From contig QXWV01000002.1 of NCBI GenBank assembly GCA_009911195.1, forward strand, positions 1-64,000: DNA of 64,000 bases. Reading direction: 5' to 3'. The translations under genes and the position numbers were made by a program. Shown piece by piece: positions 63,831 through 64,000 of this stretch. The stretch comes from Lachnospiraceae bacterium. Lineage in GTDB: Bacteria; Bacillota; Clostridia; Lachnospirales; Lachnospiraceae. The notes under the pieces were generated by a model that did not search any database, had not been told where the DNA came from, and was given only the letters and a program-made list of their open reading frames with translations. The stretch's first letter is position 1; each line of letters begins with the position of its first letter.

Positions 63831-64000
63831 TCATTTTCCCCCAAACAACCCATATGTTACAGACATACGGCCAATGAATTTTAGCGCATCCTCCAGCATG
63901 TTATCCTGTTCTTCCATTTTATCCGGAAGCCCTAAATCCCTCCATAACGCCACATCTGACGCTATAAGACCCCCAGGCACCATAAAGGATTCTATGGAAA
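63831..64000 (-). CDS. Partial gene, C-terminal end only, not identified
   Basis: The minus-strand frame open from the right edge ends with TGA at 63831. It gives about 55 residues: SIESFMVPGGLIASDVALWR, DLGLPDKMEEQD, then a final helix DALKFIGRMSVTYGLFGGK. A good terminator follows, which supports it being real. There is too little to name the family. It probably lies upstream of the aldo/keto reductase gene as a separate unit. Confidence 0.6.
   Translation of the reverse strand, partial: SIESFMVPGGLIASDVALWRDLGLPDKMEEQDNMLEDALKFIGRMSVTYGLFGGK

Overview
The window reads as a stretch of chromosome from a Gram-positive anaerobe of the Clostridia, most probably Lachnospiraceae. This is inferred from the gene content: AddAB rather than RecBCD, barnase/barstar, ECF-type ThiT behind a TPP riboswitch, DUF6062/DUF6106/DUF4867/DUF2225 proteins, GlnRS, strong AAGGAGG ribosome binding sites, and several PTS and LacI/AraC sugar modules. 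No rRNA, tRNA, CRISPR array, intact transposase or prophage was seen. Most genes lie on the minus strand.

Layout. 1-2.4 kb: the end of a lactose/cellobiose-type PTS operon (IIB) with a divergent PRD/EIIA-type regulator. 2.5-3.4 kb: a mobile-element scar with three gene remnants (histidine-kinase tail, internally deleted serine recombinase tail, 5'-truncated XRE regulator). 3.4-6.8 kb: a hybrid sensor kinase with two receiver domains. 7.0-7.9 kb: a lipoprotein barnase followed by barstar. 8.2-14.5 kb: glutamate synthase gltBD. 14.8-17.5 kb: CPBP protease, HAD phosphatase and riboswitch-controlled thiT. 17.5-25.5 kb: a broken patatin gene and the addBA recombination nuclease. 25.7-32.3 kb: NagD-like phosphatase, soluble CZB chemoreceptor, phosphohexomutase, UraA permease and an unusual PfkB kinase. 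32.9-37.3 kb: DUF6062, TetR, an acidic surface protein, a MocR regulator and DUF2225. 37.4-42.1 kb: glnS, an XRE regulator, guaB and DUF6106. 42.4-47.6 kb: a membrane protein, then a threonine-pathway operon (ACT protein, hom, apgM-like enzyme, aspartate kinase). 47.8-54.7 kb: a ketose/aldose module (AraC, GatZ-like subunit, xylulokinase, fucose/arabinose-type isomerase, DUF4867). 54.9-58.1 kb: a decayed AAA-ATPase/nuclease pair, a serpin lipoprotein and a broken esterase. 58.2-62.5 kb: a PTS EIIBCA with a metallo-hydrolase, facing a LacI regulator across paired operators. 62.5-64 kb: an iron-sulfur aldo/keto reductase and the end of an unidentified gene.

The genes mainly serve nitrogen assimilation (gltBD), amino acid synthesis (Thr), purine and pyrimidine supply (guaB, uraA), DNA repair (addAB) and regulated sugar use. 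The most unusual layer is non-coding: at least four kinds of structured repeat (a 284-bp palindrome with 66-bp arms and shorter relatives; an 84-bp tandem repeat of three hairpins; a 223-bp palindrome whose 27-bp tail recurs 9 kb away; a 142-bp palindrome that supplies a stop codon). Several lie at gene ends, and one is tied to a degraded gene. Other notable points are an AAA-ATPase fused to a PD-(D/E)XK-like nuclease and broken at a T8 tract, a PfkB kinase whose catalytic Asp is Asn, and in-frame minisatellite insertions in a HAD phosphatase and in AddA.
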